Origin: Bifidobacterium canis | GTDB lineage: Bacteria > Actinomycetota > Actinomycetes > Actinomycetales > Bifidobacteriaceae | Direction: 5' to 3' | Length of the DNA stretch: 64,000 bases | Assembly: GCF_009727065.1 (NCBI RefSeq) | Contig: NZ_WNLP01000004.1 | Span: 1-64,000, forward strand | In this document: positions 46,904 through 62,532 of the stretch, piece after piece | Layout of the letters: the number at the start of each line of letters is the position of its first letter | Position numbering within the stretch: the stretch's first letter is position 1 | The notes under the pieces: generated by a model | What the model was told of the DNA's origin: nothing | What the model saw: the letters and a program-made list of their open reading frames with translations, nothing else | Database searches by the model: none | Program-made: the position numbers and the translations under genes

Positions 46904-49033
46904 ATGGCACTGGACGTGCTTACCAACCTCAACATGGTTCGTAACATCGGCATCATGGCACACATCGATGCCGGCAAGACCACTACTACCGAGCGTATTC
47001 TCTACTACACCGGTAAGAACTACAAGATCGGCGAAACCCACGACGGCGCTTCGACGATGGACTTCATGGCTCAGGAGCAGGAGCGCGGCATCACCATTCA
47101 GTCCGCAGCAACCACCTGCTTCTGGAACCGCCAGACCCACGATCCTGAGGATCAGTTCCAGATCAACATCATCGACACGCCAGGCCACGTCGACTTCACC
47201 GCTGAGGTGGAGCGTTCGCTGCGCGTGCTCGACGGTGCTGTCGCCGTCTTCGACGGCAAGGAAGGCGTTGAGCCTCAGTCCGAGACCGTGTGGCGTCAGG
47301 CCGACAAGTACGGCGTTCCGCGCATCTGCTTCATCAACAAGATGGACAAGCTCGGTGCCGACTTCTACTACTCCGTCGACACGATCAAGGAAAAGCTGGG
47401 CGCAACCCCGCTCGTCGTGCAGCTGCCGATCGGCGCTGAGAACGACTTCGTCGGCGTTGTCGACCTGATTCGCATGAAGGCCTACGTCTGGAACGACGTC
47501 AAGGACGACATGGGCGCTCACTACGACACCGTTGACATCCCGGACGATCTCAAGGATCGCGCAGAGGAATACCGTTCCCAGCTGCTCGACCAGGTTGCCG
47601 AATCCGACGAAGACCTCATCGAGAAGTACCTCGAAGAGGGCGACCTGACCGAAGAGGAGATCCGTCGCGGCATCCGTAAGCTCACGATCGCTCGTGAGGC
47701 CTACCCGGTTCTGTGCGGCTCCGCATTCAAGGATAAGGGTGTGCAGCCGATGCTGGACGCCGTTGTCGACTACCTGCCGAGCCCTGAAGACGTTCCTTCC
47801 ATCGTCGGCTTCGATCCGTCCGATGAATCCATCGAGATCGACCGCAAGCCAACCATGGACGATCCGTTCGCGGCACTCGTCTTCAAGATCTCGACCCACC
47901 CGTTCTACGGCAAGCTCGTGTTCGTGCGCGTCTACTCCGGCTCCGTCAAGCCGGGCGACAACGTGCTCGACTCCACGAAGGGCAAGAAGGAACGCGTCGG
48001 CAAGATCTTCCAGATGCACGCCGACAAGGAGAACCCGGTCGACGCCGCAGAAGCAGGCAACATCTACACCTTCGTTGGCCTGAAGAACGTCACCACCGGT
48101 GACACGCTCTGCGACGAGAAGCACCCGATCTCCCTCGAATCCATGACCTTCCCGGATCCTGTGATCGAGGTCGCCGTCGAGCCGAAGACCAAGGCCGATC
48201 AGGAGAAGATGAGCATCGCTCTGGCGAAGCTCTCCGACGAAGATCCGACCTTCCAGGTCAAGACCGACGAAGAGTCCGGCCAGACGCTGATCTCGGGCAT
48301 GGGCGAGCTCCAGCTCGACATCATCATCGACCGCATGCGCCGTGAGTTCAAGGTGGAGTGCAACGTCGGCAAGCCGCAGGTTGCATACCGCGAGACGATC
48401 CGCAAGGCCGTCATGAACCAGGAATACACGCACAAGAAGCAGACCGGTGGTTCCGGCCAGTTCGCAAAGGTGCTCATGAACTTCGAGCCTCTCGACACCG
48501 AGAGCGGCGAAGTCTACGAGTTCGTGAACGAGGTCACCGGCGGCCACATCACCAAGGAATTCATTCCTTCGATCGATGCTGGCGTTCAGGAAGCAATGGA
48601 ATCCGGCATTCTTGCAGGCTTCCCGGTTGTTGGCGTCAAGGCCACCGTCACCGACGGTCAGGTGCACGACGTCGATTCCTCGGAAATGGCCTTCAAGATC
48701 GCAGGCTCCATGTGCTTCAAGGAAGCTGCTCCTAAGGCGAAGCCGGTCATCCTCGAGCCGATCATGGCCGTCGAAGTCCGTACCCCAGAAGAGTACATGG
48801 GCGACGTCATGGGCGATCTGAACTCCCGCCGTGGCTCCATCCAGTCGATGAACGACGCCACCGGCGTCAAGGTCATCGACGCGAAGGTGCCGCTGTCGGA
48901 GATGTTCGGCTACATCGGCGACCTGCGTTCCAAGACGCAGGGTCGTGCAATGTTCACCATGCAGATGGATTCGTACGCGGAGGTCCCGAAGGCCGTCGCA
49001 GACGAAATCATCAAGGCCCAGCGTGGTGAGTGA
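46904..49033 (+). CDS. fusA: Elongation factor G
   Basis: EF-G moves tRNAs and mRNA through the ribosome with GTP. The 709-residue product has the P loop [19 protein letters not shown], the switch [22 protein letters not shown], the [14 protein letters not shown] motif, and the C-terminal domains with [16 protein letters not shown] and [20 protein letters not shown]. It follows rpsG and precedes tuf by 161 nt; a separate promoter may lie in that space (GTAGCGCTGACTGGG...). Confidence 0.97.
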   Translation: MALDVLTNLNMVRNIGIMAHIDAGKTTTTERILYYTGKNYKIGETHDGASTMDFMAQEQERGITIQSAATTCFWNRQTHDPEDQFQINIIDTPGHVDFTAEVERSLRVLDGAVAVFDGKEGVEPQSETVWRQADKYGVPRICFINKMDKLGADFYYSVDTIKEKLGATPLVVQLPIGAENDFVGVVDLIRMKAYVWNDVKDDMGAHYDTVDIPDDLKDRAEEYRSQLLDQVAESDEDLIEKYLEEGDLTEEEIRRGIRKLTIAREAYPVLCGSAFKDKGVQPMLDAVVDYLPSPEDVPSIVGFDPSDESIEIDRKPTMDDPFAALVFKISTHPFYGKLVFVRVYSGSVKPGDNVLDSTKGKKERVGKIFQMHADKENPVDAAEAGNIYTFVGLKNVTTGDTLCDEKHPISLESMTFPDPVIEVAVEPKTKADQEKMSIALAKLSDEDPTFQVKTDEESGQTLISGMGELQLDIIIDRMRREFKVECNVGKPQVAYRETIRKAVMNQEYTHKKQTGGSGQFAKVLMNFEPLDTESGEVYEFVNEVTGGHITKEFIPSIDAGVQEAMESGILAGFPVVGVKATVTDGQVHDVDSSEMAFKIAGSMCFKEAAPKAKPVILEPIMAVEVRTPEEYMGDVMGDLNSRRGSIQSMNDATGVKVIDAKVPLSEMFGYIGDLRSKTQGRAMFTMQMDSYAEVPKAVADEIIKAQRGE

Positions 49034-49194
49034 CACGCCTACAAAATAACTTGAACCTGTCTCCAGTCAGCGCTAAAATTTTGTAGCGCTGACTGGGTTC
49101 GGGTCCAATAGTGGCAAAAACCCAGAAACCCAGTAATATGTAGCAAGTGCCTCGCAAGAGGCTTACTACGAGAACGTCCAGGAGGACAAAACAC

Positions 49195-50394
<1,200 letters not shown>

Positions 50395-50436
50395 GATTCC
50401 TCTCAGTCGAATCTGACACGCTGAACTAGCGTAGCG

Positions 50437-50472
50437 AAGAGGTTCCACAGATTTGTCTGTGGAACCTCTTTT
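50437..50472 (+). terminator. Terminator of tuf
   Basis: AGAGGTTCCACAG (50438-50450) pairs with CTGTGGAACCTCT (50457-50469), followed by TTTTG, about 45 nt after the tuf stop. Confidence 0.88.
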
Positions 50473-50505
50473 GTATATCCTCTTTCAACCGCCGCATGCA
50501 ACATG

Positions 50506-50626
50506 TTTGCTGGCGGGGATACAAAACTTTCCAACAGTCAGATATCGCAGAATTTTTCGTTGGAAAATAGCCGTTCTTCAGTTTGCGTACACAAGCATCT
50601 TCGAGTTTCATATCCCCACCAGCAAA
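50506..50626. repeat. Nested inverted repeat after tuf
   Basis: TTTGCTGGCGGGGATA (50506-50521) and TATCCCCACCAGCAAA (50611-50626) pair with one mismatch over 16 bp, and inside them TTTCCAAC/GTTGGAAA pair. This leaves a folded 121-nt unit. It could be a small MITE-like relic or a structured RNA. Confidence 0.5.
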
Positions 50627-50743
50627 ATGAGAGTGTACTGACCATGTTTGGCGCAGTATGAAACAGTAGGATCGGGGTTTTGGCAGCTTTGACGTAGCGA
50701 TAGTGCGCAGGAACCGGTTGTGAACACATAAGCATATGAAAAA

Positions 50744-50793
50744 GCGCATAGTAAACGGCACGGATTTTTGAATTCGTGCCGTTTACTATGCGC
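50744..50793 (-). terminator. Terminator of the Pr6Pr-like membrane gene
   Basis: A 19-bp perfect stem (GCGCATAGTAAACGGCACG and its complement) flanks a short loop; on the - strand it is followed by TTTTTCAT. It lies 24 nt beyond the - strand gene's stop. Confidence 0.85.
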
Positions 50794-50816
50794 AGTTTTA
50801 TACGAAATAGAGCGTG

Positions 50817-51503
50817 TTATGCGCGCTCGGCTTCAACCGCGACGTTTGTCTGCTTGCCAGAAGCGGCTGGGAGCATGCGATCGATCGCCATGAGAATATA
50901 GCCGAGAATAATGAACGCGGCCAGAAGAATCACACACCAGCGCACAACACCGCCGACACCCTGCTGGTTAAGATCGATGAAGAAGTACGGGTACAGCTTG
51001 GGAACATTGGCGTCCCAGTTGACCAGCCATGCACGCACATAGACGAGCGCCAAATAAGTGAGCGGGAAAATCGTGGAATACAGCGGATACGTCCACTTGA
51101 CCTTGCGATGCTCGTAGAAGAGCAGCCAATCGGCGACGAACATCAGCGGAAGCACAACGTGGAACGTGATGCTCGTGATCGTGTAGTTCTGCGCAGGGTC
51201 ACGGTCGGGAGCGCCTGCCAACAGCAGATTGAACACGAAGAACGTGAGCAGAATCGCGGTTACCGCGATGAACTTCAATGCGGGGGAGAGCTTCACAAAG
51301 CCATCGCTCTTACGGTTCGCGGTTTGCACGAGTTCGAAGAACATGATCGCGATGCACAGATAATTCGAAAGATTCGTGAAATACACATAGAACACGTTGT
51401 CGAAACTGTGCTCGTAGAAACCGAAACTGCCGATGATGCCCACAATGCCGAGCGCGCAATAGAACGATTGAAAAATAAGCTGAGCTGTTCTGCTCCGTAC
51501 CAT
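50817..51503 (-). CDS. Pr6Pr/FAR-17a-like integral membrane protein
   Basis: The 228-residue product has about six membrane helices and the Pr6Pr-family marks: FTNLSNYLCIAIMFFELV near helix 2, HVVLPLMFVADWLLFYEHRK and YPYFFIDLNQQGVGGVVRW. Members of this family have no firm role. The start follows AAAGGTCATC. It has its own terminator and stands apart from the neighbours. The basic and acidic ends (MVRSRT; VAVEAERA) suggest an inside N-terminus. Confidence 0.75.
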   Translation of the reverse strand: MVRSRTAQLIFQSFYCALGIVGIIGSFGFYEHSFDNVFYVYFTNLSNYLCIAIMFFELVQTANRKSDGFVKLSPALKFIAVTAILLTFFVFNLLLAGAPDRDPAQNYTITSITFHVVLPLMFVADWLLFYEHRKVKWTYPLYSTIFPLTYLALVYVRAWLVNWDANVPKLYPYFFIDLNQQGVGGVVRWCVILLAAFIILGYILMAIDRMLPAASGKQTNVAVEAERA

Positions 51504-51708
51504 GATGACCTTTCTGCATTCTCATAAACAACTCGGCTATTCTATGTGCTCATATGCGAACACATCTATGTGAATCCGCACAAAACTCAACGCGAAAACA
51601 TGTGCGCACACACAGTTCGCAGATATGACCTCGCCTATGAAAAACGCGGTGACCGGAAGAAAACCGACCACCGCGTACAAGACATGTTCTATGCGAGTTT
51701 TCGCACAA

Positions 51709-52278
51709 TTACTTCACATCGAGCGTATGCAATCCCTCGGCGTGCAGATCGACTTCGGTGATCGCACGAATCGAATCGTCCGCAGACAGTTCGACGACCA
51801 CCGGGTTCATCGCCTTGATCGCCGCGTCAGAGAACTCGGTGTGACCAGATGGCGAGCTCTTCAGCAGAATCATCGGCAGATCGGAGGTCAGTGTCTGCGT
51901 TGCATCAGACACGTTCTCGTTGATCATCAGCACCTGGCCGTTCTCCTGACCGGAGACATCCATCAGCATGCGTACGATATCGCCGCGGTGCATGCTCGGG
52001 TACGCGATCGTGTTGAGGCCATCCTCACGAATCGTGCGGTGGATTGCGTCGACACCTTTGAGCTTCGCCTCGATGACGGTGGCGTTGCTCGGCACGTTCG
52101 GCAGTGCATTGTTCTCGTCGATCACGCCCAGCTTCGCGGATTGCGGCAGCGCGTGGATCAGAGATTCGAACAGTGCGAGTTTTGCTGCGATCGTGGCGCG
52201 CCCGACGATGATGATCGAGCGACGCGCTTCCAGAGCCTTGCTCAAACGCGGGTCAGAGACCTCGTTCACATTTGCCAT
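51709..52278 (-). CDS. Hypothetical protein, possible degenerate secretion-ATPase-like domain
   Basis: The 189-residue product starts MANVNEVSDPRLSKALEARR. The next stretch SIIIVGRATIAAKLALFESL, then IHALPQSAKLGVIDE, looks like the part around the P loop of VirB11/CpaF ATPases, but the Walker A GxxxxGKT is missing. The middle (HRGDIVRMLMDVSGQENGQV) and the C-terminal part, which ends in VEGLHTLDVK-like residues, show no domain I know. A GGACTACCTATGG site precedes it. It may be a nucleotide-binding-fold relative without ATPase function; the family is uncertain. Confidence 0.55.
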   Translation of the reverse strand: MANVNEVSDPRLSKALEARRSIIIVGRATIAAKLALFESLIHALPQSAKLGVIDENNALPNVPSNATVIEAKLKGVDAIHRTIREDGLNTIAYPSMHRGDIVRMLMDVSGQENGQVLMINENVSDATQTLTSDLPMILLKSSPSGHTEFSDAAIKAMNPVVVELSADDSIRAITEVDLHAEGLHTLDVK

Positions 52279-52557
52279 AGGTAGTCCTTACTCATGATGA
52301 ACTTACATTGCTACGAATCGGTATACCTCAACGAGCTTGGCCATAGTTCCCGCAAATGCGCTTGTTGCCAAACAGCGAACAAACATATGCACAATATTCA
52401 CAAAGATTCGCACGGCGGTGATCGCACGAAAGTGGACATGCGCGAGTATTCGCCAGCCGAATCGTGTACAACGGAACATAGGACTGTATAGAGGTGCTGG
52501 CATAATTGCGAAGGCTCTTTATATAGCTGTATACGTCGAATGAATAGGTGAGTTATT

Positions 52558-53121
52558 TTGGCACAGACTACTAACGACATCAAGAACGGTTCCATTCTCA
52601 ACCTCGATGGCCAGCTGTGGCAGGTCGTCAAGTTCCAGCACGTCAAGCCGGGCAAGGGCCCAGCCTTCGTCCGCACGACGATCAAGAACGTGCTCTCCGG
52701 CAAGATCGTCGACAAGACGTTCAACGCTGGCATGAAGATGGAGTTCGAGACCGTCGACAACCGCACGTTGCAGTATTCCTACGATGACGGCGACAACTTC
52801 GTGTTCATGGACATGACCACGTACGATCAGATCATGATCCCGAAGACGCTCGTCGGCGACAAGGCGAAGTACCTGCTCGAGGGCACCGACTGCATCGTCT
52901 CCTTCCACGACGGCACCCCGCTGTCGGTGGAACTGCCGGCCTCCGTTGTGCTGACCGTCACGCACACCGAGCCGGGACTGCAGGGCAACCGTTCGAACGC
53001 GGGCACCAAGCCGGCGACCGTCGAGACCGGCGCCGAAATTCAGGTTCCGCTGTTCATTGGTGAAGGCGAGAAGGTCAAGGTCAGCACCGAAGACGGCTCA
53101 TACCTGGGTCGTGAAAACTGA
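52558..53121 (+). CDS. efp: Elongation factor P
   Basis: EF-P helps the ribosome through polyproline stretches. The 187-residue product starts at TTG ([18 protein letters not shown]) with AGGTGAG upstream, has the KPGKGPAF loop whose second Lys (or neighbour) may be modified, and ends [19 protein letters not shown], standard. nusB lies 52 nt downstream on the same strand, the usual actinobacterial order. Confidence 0.95.
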   Translation: MAQTTNDIKNGSILNLDGQLWQVVKFQHVKPGKGPAFVRTTIKNVLSGKIVDKTFNAGMKMEFETVDNRTLQYSYDDGDNFVFMDMTTYDQIMIPKTLVGDKAKYLLEGTDCIVSFHDGTPLSVELPASVVLTVTHTEPGLQGNRSNAGTKPATVETGAEIQVPLFIGEGEKVKVSTEDGSYLGREN

Positions 53122-53173
53122 TCCGTCAGGCTTTCCGGTATCTGCAACATTAGGTGAAGGATAAGAATCTTAT

Positions 53174-53704
53174 ATGGCACGTTCAACCGCTCGTCGCAGG
53201 GCTCTGAACACGTTGTATGAGGCGGACGAGAAGGGGCAGGATTTCCTGTCCCTTCTTGATGAGCGCATCGCCGAGCCCGGCGCTCAAACACCGCTTCCCG
53301 AATATGCGATCGAAATCGTGCGCGGTGTGAACGAGCATCGCAAGGCGATCGACTCCCAGTTGAATGCGCATTCCAAAGGGTGGAAGGTCAAGCGTATGCA
53401 CGCCATTGACCGCAACATTCTGCGCATCGGCACATGGGAGATTCTCTACAACGACGACGTGCCCGACAAAGTTGCCATTGATGAGGCTTTGAATCTCGCC
53501 AAGACTCTTTCCGACGATGCGGCCCCCTCGTTCATTCACGGGGTGTTGAGCGCAATCGCCACACAGAACGAGCAGAAGACGTCGGCAGCTCCGCAGGCTT
53601 CTCCATCTGATTCTTCGGAGGCTCCTTCGCCCTCGCAATCATCGCAAGCGGATCCAGTTTCTCCAACAAGCGTTGAATCGGACGAAACCGACCAAACCAA
53701 TTAG
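53174..53704 (+). CDS. nusB: Transcription antitermination factor NusB
   Basis: NusB binds boxA with S10 in rRNA antitermination. The product has ARSTARRRALNTLYEADEKG, VKRMHAIDRNILRIGTWEIL and PDKVAIDEALNLAKTLSDD, family marks, with the domain complete by about residue 135. The remaining 40 residues are Ser/Pro-rich and probably disordered. AAGGA lies 11 nt before ATG. It sits between efp and carA. Confidence 0.93.
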   Translation: MARSTARRRALNTLYEADEKGQDFLSLLDERIAEPGAQTPLPEYAIEIVRGVNEHRKAIDSQLNAHSKGWKVKRMHAIDRNILRIGTWEILYNDDVPDKVAIDEALNLAKTLSDDAAPSFIHGVLSAIATQNEQKTSAAPQASPSDSSEAPSPSQSSQADPVSPTSVESDETDQTN

Positions 53705-53773
53705 TGAATCGCGTTCGGCCGGATCGCGACTCACAACCGGCCGCTTTCCTCAAAACCTTGATGAAATGGGGGT

Positions 53774-54995
53774 ATGGTGAATCAGTCAGATCCGGCAAAT
53801 ACGCAATATACCGCACAAGATGCGGTTCTCGTTCTTGAAGACGGCCAAGTGTATGTTGGCGAACCATTCGGCGCCACGGGTTCCACCTGCGCCGAAATCG
53901 TGTTCAACACCGCGATGACCGGCTATCAGGAAACGCTCACGGATCCGAGCTACTGCAAGCAGATCGTCGTTCAGACCTTCCCGCACATCGGCGACACCGG
54001 CGTCAACGATGAGGATCCGGAATCGTCACGCATCTGGGTTGCTGGCTATGTGGTTCGAGACCCCAGCATGACGGTCAGCAATTGGCGTGCGGACGGCGCC
54101 CTCGATGACGCGCTGATCGCTGAAGGCATCGTGGGCATCAGCCATATCGACACCCGTAAACTCGTGCGTCACCTGCGCTCCGCAGGTGTGATGCGCGCAG
54201 GAATCTTCTCTGGTGCCGCCCTGCTAAATGCAAACGGCGAGTTGCGCAGCATCGCAGACATGCTCGAAGAGGTCAAGCGCACTGCGCCGATGCAGGGCAT
54301 GCGACTCTACGACGAAGTGAGCACGCAGGAACGCTATGTGGTCGAGCCGACCGGTGATTTCGCAGGCAAGGAACCGTTGTTCACCGTGGCCGCCATCGAT
54401 CTGGGCATCAAATCGATGACGCCGCACCGCATGGCCGAACGCGGCTGCCGCGTCGTGGTGCTGCCCTCCACCACGACGTTCGAGCAGATCGAAGAACTCA
54501 ACCCCGATGGCGTGTTCTTCTCGAACGGCCCAGGCGACCCCGAACAGGCACAGCAGATGGTCGATCTGCTGCGCCAGGTGCTCGACGCAGGCTATCCGTT
54601 CTTCGGCATTTGCTTCGGCAACCAGCTGCTAGGCCGCGCACTCGGCTTCGGCACATACAAACTCAAATTCGGTCACCGTGGCATCAACCAGCCGGTGAAA
54701 GACGTGACCACCGGCAAAGTCGAGGTCACTGCACACAACCACGGTTTCGCAGTCGACGCGCCAATCGGCGAAACCGTTGACGCGCCATTCGAAAACGGCA
54801 AATACGGCAAGGTGTTCGTCAGCCACGTCGATCTGAACGACAACGTGGTGGAAGGCCTGCAGTGCGTCGATATTCCGGCGTTCTCGGTGCAATACCATCC
54901 GGAGGCCGCAGCTGGTCCGCATGACGCCGCCTACCTGTTCGACCGTTTCGTTTCATTGATGGAGAGCTCCAAGACTTCCAAGGAGGAGAACGCGA

Positions 54996-55003
<8 letters not shown>
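53774..55003 (+). CDS. carA: Carbamoyl-phosphate synthase small subunit
   Basis: CarA supplies ammonia from glutamine to CarB for arginine and pyrimidine synthesis. The 409-residue product has [20 protein letters not shown], the [16 protein letters not shown] motif and [20 protein letters not shown] with the catalytic Cys, and [14 protein letters not shown] with the His and Glu. It overlaps carB by 8 nt. No PyrR or ArgR site is evident upstream. The start ATG 53774 has a G-rich stretch close upstream. Confidence 0.95.
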
Positions 55004-58401
<3,398 letters not shown>

Positions 58402-58402
<1 letters not shown>

Positions 58403-59337
58403 TGACTCAGGCACGGAACGACAAGGAACGCGCGGCAATGCGTTCCGATTTTGGACTGCGACTGAGCAATTCCATGAAACAGCACGGACCACTATGCGTC
58501 GGCATCGACCCGCATAAATCCGTGCTGGAAAACTGGGGATACGATGTCGACGCCGAGGGCGCCGAATTGTTCGCCATGCGCATGCTCCAAGCCGCAAACG
58601 GTCGCGCCGCCGCGGTGAAATTCCAAGTCTCCATGTTCGAACGCTACGGGTCACGAGGATTCGCGGCACTCGAGCGCGCCCTGTATGCCGCACGGCAGAT
58701 GGATCTGATCACAATCGTCGACTGCCTCCACGGTGGTTTGCCGACGACGATCTCCGCCATCTCCGACGCCTACTTCGAGCCGGATGCGCCGATGCTCGCC
58801 GATGCGATCACATTGCTGCCGTATTATGGCGCGCGTTCGCTCGGAGGAGTCATCAACACCGCCCTCGACAACGGGCGTGGCGTGTTCGTGGCATCACTCA
58901 CGTCGAATCCAGAAGGCGCAAGCCTGCAGACAGCCATCCGTCAGAACGGCGAATACAAAGGCAAGACAGTTGCCTATGGCATTGCAGCCACCGCGCAGAA
59001 ATACAACAAGAGCACGCCGGGTCTCGGTTCGGTCGGTCTGATCATCGGCGCCACCATCAGCCAATGGTTGCGAGACAGCGGCATCGAGCCGGTCGACTTC
59101 ACCGGTCCAATCCTTTCGCCAGGCTACGGCTGGCAGGGCGCTGAAGCCGACGATTTGAAAAACGTGTTCCATGGCACCAACGGCAACGTGCTCGTCACCG
59201 TTTCACGAGCCATCTCCAAAGACGGTCCCGACATGGCGTCGCTCATCGAAAGCACGCAGACCATTGCGGCTGATGTGCGCAAAGCATTGAAGGAAGCGTC
59301 TGATGAGTCTTCGCAAGCAGCTTTGCAATCCAAGTAG
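58402..59337 (+). CDS. pyrF: Orotidine-5'-phosphate decarboxylase (type 2) with altered active-site motif
   Basis: PyrF makes UMP from OMP. The 311-residue product aligns over its length with the mycobacterial type 2 enzyme: FGLRLSNSMKQHGPLCVGID, VKFQVSMFERYGSRGFAALE, FVASLTSNPEGASLQTAI, GLIIGATISQWL and ILSPGYGWQGA. But the motif that is DAKRGDIG in the family here reads DCLHGGLP, so the catalytic Lys and second Asp are Leu and Gly. Whether it still decarboxylates OMP, or does so in another way, is open. It overlaps carB by one base and precedes gmk. Confidence 0.8.
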
Positions 59338-59350
59338 GAGTTGAATTCAC

Positions 59351-59944
59351 ATGAATATGCCGGAGAAACATGGACGTTTGATCGTGCTCACCGGCCCTAC
59401 CGCAGTCGGCAAGGGAACGGTTGAGGCGGCGTTACTGCACAAGCACCCGGAGATCTGGGTGTCGGTGTCTGCCACAACGCGAGATCCACGTCCGGGCGAG
59501 CAGAATGGCGTCAACTATTGGTTCATGCCGGAAGACGAGTTTCTGCGTCGCAAGGCAGCCGGAGAATTCCTCGAAACCGCCGTCGTGCATGGCATGGCAC
59601 ATTATGGCACGCCATTGAAGCCGGTCGAAGAGCATTTGGCGAGCAATACGCCGACGATTCTCGAAATTGATTTGCAGGGCGCTCGCCGAGTCAAGGAACG
59701 TGCTCGTGAACTTGGCCTCGATGTGGTGTATGTGTTTATCGCCCCGCCGAGTTTCGACGAACTCAAGCGTCGACTTGTCGGGCGAGGCACGGAAACACCG
59801 GAGCAGCAGGCGAAGCGTTTGGAAACCGCAAAGGTCGAGCTCGCCGCAGAGCCCGAATTCGATGTGACGATCGTCAATAACGAGGTCGATCAGGCTGCGA
59901 AGGAACTCTGGGATGTGATCGCAGAAGAATACGGTCTCAACTAG
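59351..59944 (+). CDS. gmk: Guanylate kinase
   Basis: Gmk converts GMP to GDP. The 197-residue product has the P loop LTGPTAVGKGTVEAALLHKH, VSATTRDPRPGEQNGVNYWF for GMP binding, and IDLQGARRVKERARELGLDV and VFIAPPSFDELKRRLVGRGT. AGTAGGAG lies before ATG, 13 nt after the pyrF stop; it ends the efp-nusB-carAB-pyrF-gmk series with a hairpin. Confidence 0.96.
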   Translation: MNMPEKHGRLIVLTGPTAVGKGTVEAALLHKHPEIWVSVSATTRDPRPGEQNGVNYWFMPEDEFLRRKAAGEFLETAVVHGMAHYGTPLKPVEEHLASNTPTILEIDLQGARRVKERARELGLDVVYVFIAPPSFDELKRRLVGRGTETPEQQAKRLETAKVELAAEPEFDVTIVNNEVDQAAKELWDVIAEEYGLN

Positions 59945-59981
59945 CCGACCGCTAGAGCAGGCAATATATTTGCCCATAAAC

Positions 59982-60029
59982 AATGTGAATGCCCGCGGAA
60001 TCATCAAAGATTTCGCGGGCATTCACATT
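59982..60029. terminator. Bidirectional hairpin between gmk and ilvD
   Basis: AATGTGAATGCCCGCG (59982-59997) pairs with CGCGGGCATTCACATT (60014-60029), between convergent genes. Confidence 0.85.
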
Positions 60030-60042
60030 ATTCTGTGAAAAA

Positions 60043-61901
60043 TCAGGCGAGGCCGGAGAGCCTGTCAATGAGCTCAGGGTCACGGGTGGCGCCCTTGTCT
60101 GCCGAACGAGCGAACGCGGCGAACGCCTTAAGCGCCTGGCTCACCTTGCGGTCACGATGCGCCTTGTAGCCGTCACCGGCTTCCAACTTCGCACGACGTT
60201 CAGCGAGCTCTTCATCGCTCACCTCAACGTTGATGGTGCGGTTCGGAATGTCGATGGTGATGATGTCGCCGTTCTCGATCAAAGCGATAGGGCCACCGCT
60301 GGCGGCTTCCGGAGCCACATGGCCGATGGACAGGCCAGAGGAACCACCGGAATAACGACCATCGGTGATGAGCGCCACTTCCTTGCCGATGCCCTTGCCC
60401 TTGACGAACGAGGTGGGGTAGAGCATCTCCTGCATGCCAGGACCACCCTTCGGCCCCTCATAACGGATGATCAACGCCTGACCTGGCTTCAACGTGTCAT
60501 TGAGAATGACCTCGATGGCCTGCTCCTGCGATTCAACTACCAACGCGGGGCCACGGAACGTCCAGATCTCCTTCGGCACGCCGGCGGTTTTCACAACGCA
60601 TCCATCGGGAGCGATGTTGCCGCGCAGAATGGCCAAACCACCTTCGGTGACGGCCGGGTGGTCGATGTCGTGGATCGCACCGTTCACGCGGTCGGTGTCA
60701 AGCGTGTCGAACAGCGTTTCATGCGTCCATGGCTCAGGGGAGACGATATGGCCTGGGGCTGCGCGATACAGGTCTTTCGCCTCAGGCAGGCAGGAATCGC
60801 GCATGATGTCCCAATCGTCAAGCTTGGCCTCAAGCGACGGGTAATCGATGGAATGCACGTCGCGGTGCAGCTTGCCAGCGCGATCGAGTTCGCCGAGGAT
60901 GCCGGTGATGCCGCCGGCGCGGTGCACATCGGAGATCTCCCATTCGCCGGAGGGGGAGGCCTTGCAGATGCACGGCACGGTGTGGCTGATGCGTTCGATG
61001 TCGTCGAGCGTGAAATCAACGTCGGCGGACTGTGCCATTGCGAGAATATGCAGCACCGTGTTGGTGGAACCGCCCATCGCCACGTCCATCGTCATCGCGT
61101 TCTCGAACGCATGCTTCGTGGCGATCGAACGGGGGAGCACGGAATCGTCGTCGTTCTGGTAATACTTGTTCGCGATCTCCACAACGGTTTGCGCGGCACG
61201 TTCGAACAGCTTCTTGCGGTAGCCATGCGAAGCGAGCACGGTGCCGTTGCCAGGCAGTGCGAGACCGATCGCCTCAGTCAGACAGTTCATCGAGTTCGCG
61301 GTGAACATACCGGCGCACGAGCCGCAGGTCGGGCAGACGGTGCGCTCATAGGCGAGCAGGTCCTCATCGGTCATGTTGTCGTCTGCGGACGCATACATCA
61401 CGTCGATCAGATCGGTGTTCTCCTTGACCGTACCATCGGGAAGAACGGTCGTACCGGCTTCCATCGGGCCACCGGAGACGAACACGGTCGGAATATTGAG
61501 GCGAAGTGCGGCCATCAGCATGCCCGGCGTGATCTTGTCGCAGTTCGAAATGCAGATGAGCGCGTCGGCACAGTGCGCATTTACCTGATATTCCACGGTG
61601 TCGGCGATGATCTCACGACTCGGCAGTGAATACAGCATGCCGGTGTGACCCATCGCGATGCCGTCGTCAACGGCCATCGTGTTGAACTCGCGCGGAATGC
61701 CGCCAGCCTTTTTCACGGCTTCCGAGACGAGACGGCCCACCTTGTTGAGGTGCACGTGACCGGGCACGAACTCGTCGAAAGAGTTGGCGATGGCGACGAT
61801 CGGCTTGCCGAAGTCTTTGCCATCGACACCGGCCGCACGATACAATGCGCGTGCGCCGGCGAAGATTCGTCCATTCATGATTTCGCAGATCGCATTTCCA
61901 T
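60043..61901 (-). CDS. ilvD: Dihydroxy-acid dehydratase (frame interrupted near start)
   Basis: IlvD dehydrates dihydroxy-isovalerate and dihydroxy-methylvalerate in isoleucine/valine synthesis. The product has [60 protein letters not shown] and [14 protein letters not shown], with the Fe-S cysteines. The N-terminal MEMRSAK is in another frame; adding one base at T run 61881-61883 gives [20 protein letters not shown] and 619 residues, close to the normal length and start. As given, the frame begins upstream at 61941 in unrelated sequence. It is divergent from rpoZ. Confidence 0.92.
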
Positions 61902-62064
61902 GTGCCCTATTCAACCCGAACATGCCAGCGGAATCGTTCATATTGTCAAATAGTGATATGCAGGAAAAGAAACAAATATAAGACCTTGCGGTAAATCTAG
62001 AAGCTGAGATATACTGAGAATTTGCACATACACATATTTGTTGTTAGTGGTTTGGAGATTTCAA

Positions 62065-62349
62065 ATGGCATTCGGCACTGAGCCTACACCAACCGGTCTT
62101 GCGGATCCGCCAATCGATGATTTGATGCAGCACGCGGATTCCAAGTATGCTTTGGCTATTTTCGCCGCGAAACGCGCTCGCCAGATCAACTCGTATTTCA
62201 CGCAGCTGAACGAAGGTCTGCTGCAGAACGTCGGTCCGCTCGTGGAATACAAGAATCAGGAGAAGCCGCTTTCGATCGCCTTCCGTGAGATCAACGAGGG
62301 ATTGCTCGAAGAAACGCTCGGTGAAGACGACTTGAGCGAAGGCAACTGA
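62065..62349 (+). CDS. rpoZ: RNA polymerase omega subunit
   Basis: Omega supports assembly of RNA polymerase. The 94-residue product starts [20 protein letters not shown] and includes [20 protein letters not shown], the conserved omega segment with the AAKRAR-QIN motif, and [14 protein letters not shown]. The start has GGAGATTTCAA before ATG 62065. It is monocistronic, ended by a strong terminator. Confidence 0.9.
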   Translation: MAFGTEPTPTGLADPPIDDLMQHADSKYALAIFAAKRARQINSYFTQLNEGLLQNVGPLVEYKNQEKPLSIAFREINEGLLEETLGEDDLSEGN

Positions 62350-62379
62350 GTCCGATCTTTATTCTGATTGTTTTCAGAC

Positions 62380-62424
62380 GAACGCCCCGTCGAGCCACAC
62401 ACTGTGGACATCGACGGGGCGTTC
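62380..62424 (+). terminator. Terminator of rpoZ
   Basis: GAACGCCCCGTCGA pairs with TCGACGGGGCGTTC around a 16-nt loop that can itself pair (CCACAC/GTGTGG-like). It lies 31 nt after the rpoZ stop. Confidence 0.8.
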
Positions 62425-62532
62425 GCATATCTCATGTGGGAGGGAGGGATAGACTGTCGGTAGCGAAGTTGTGATTGAATTGTGAACGCATATGTCACAA
62501 CCAAGCACGAGCTATCCACTAAGGAGGAAGTA

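Larger units (their letters stand above)
50395..50816. other. Gene-free region after tuf
   Basis: About 420 nt hold a terminator (50437-50472), a nested inverted repeat (50506-50626), and the terminator of the following - strand gene (50744-50793). No ORF in it has a plausible start or family likeness. Confidence 0.5.

Noticed and set aside
46874..49036. 720-residue open frame opposite fusA (and a 469-residue one opposite tuf)
   Set aside because: These are antisense shadows of highly biased codons; EF-G and EF-Tu on the + strand are certain.
59989..61629. 546-residue + frame opposite ilvD
   Set aside because: It is a shadow of the ilvD codons on the - strand and lacks a start signal.
62440..62532. 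SAM riboswitch before metK
   Set aside because: The leader is too short and lacks SAM-I or SAM-II core motifs; only the rpoZ terminator is structured.
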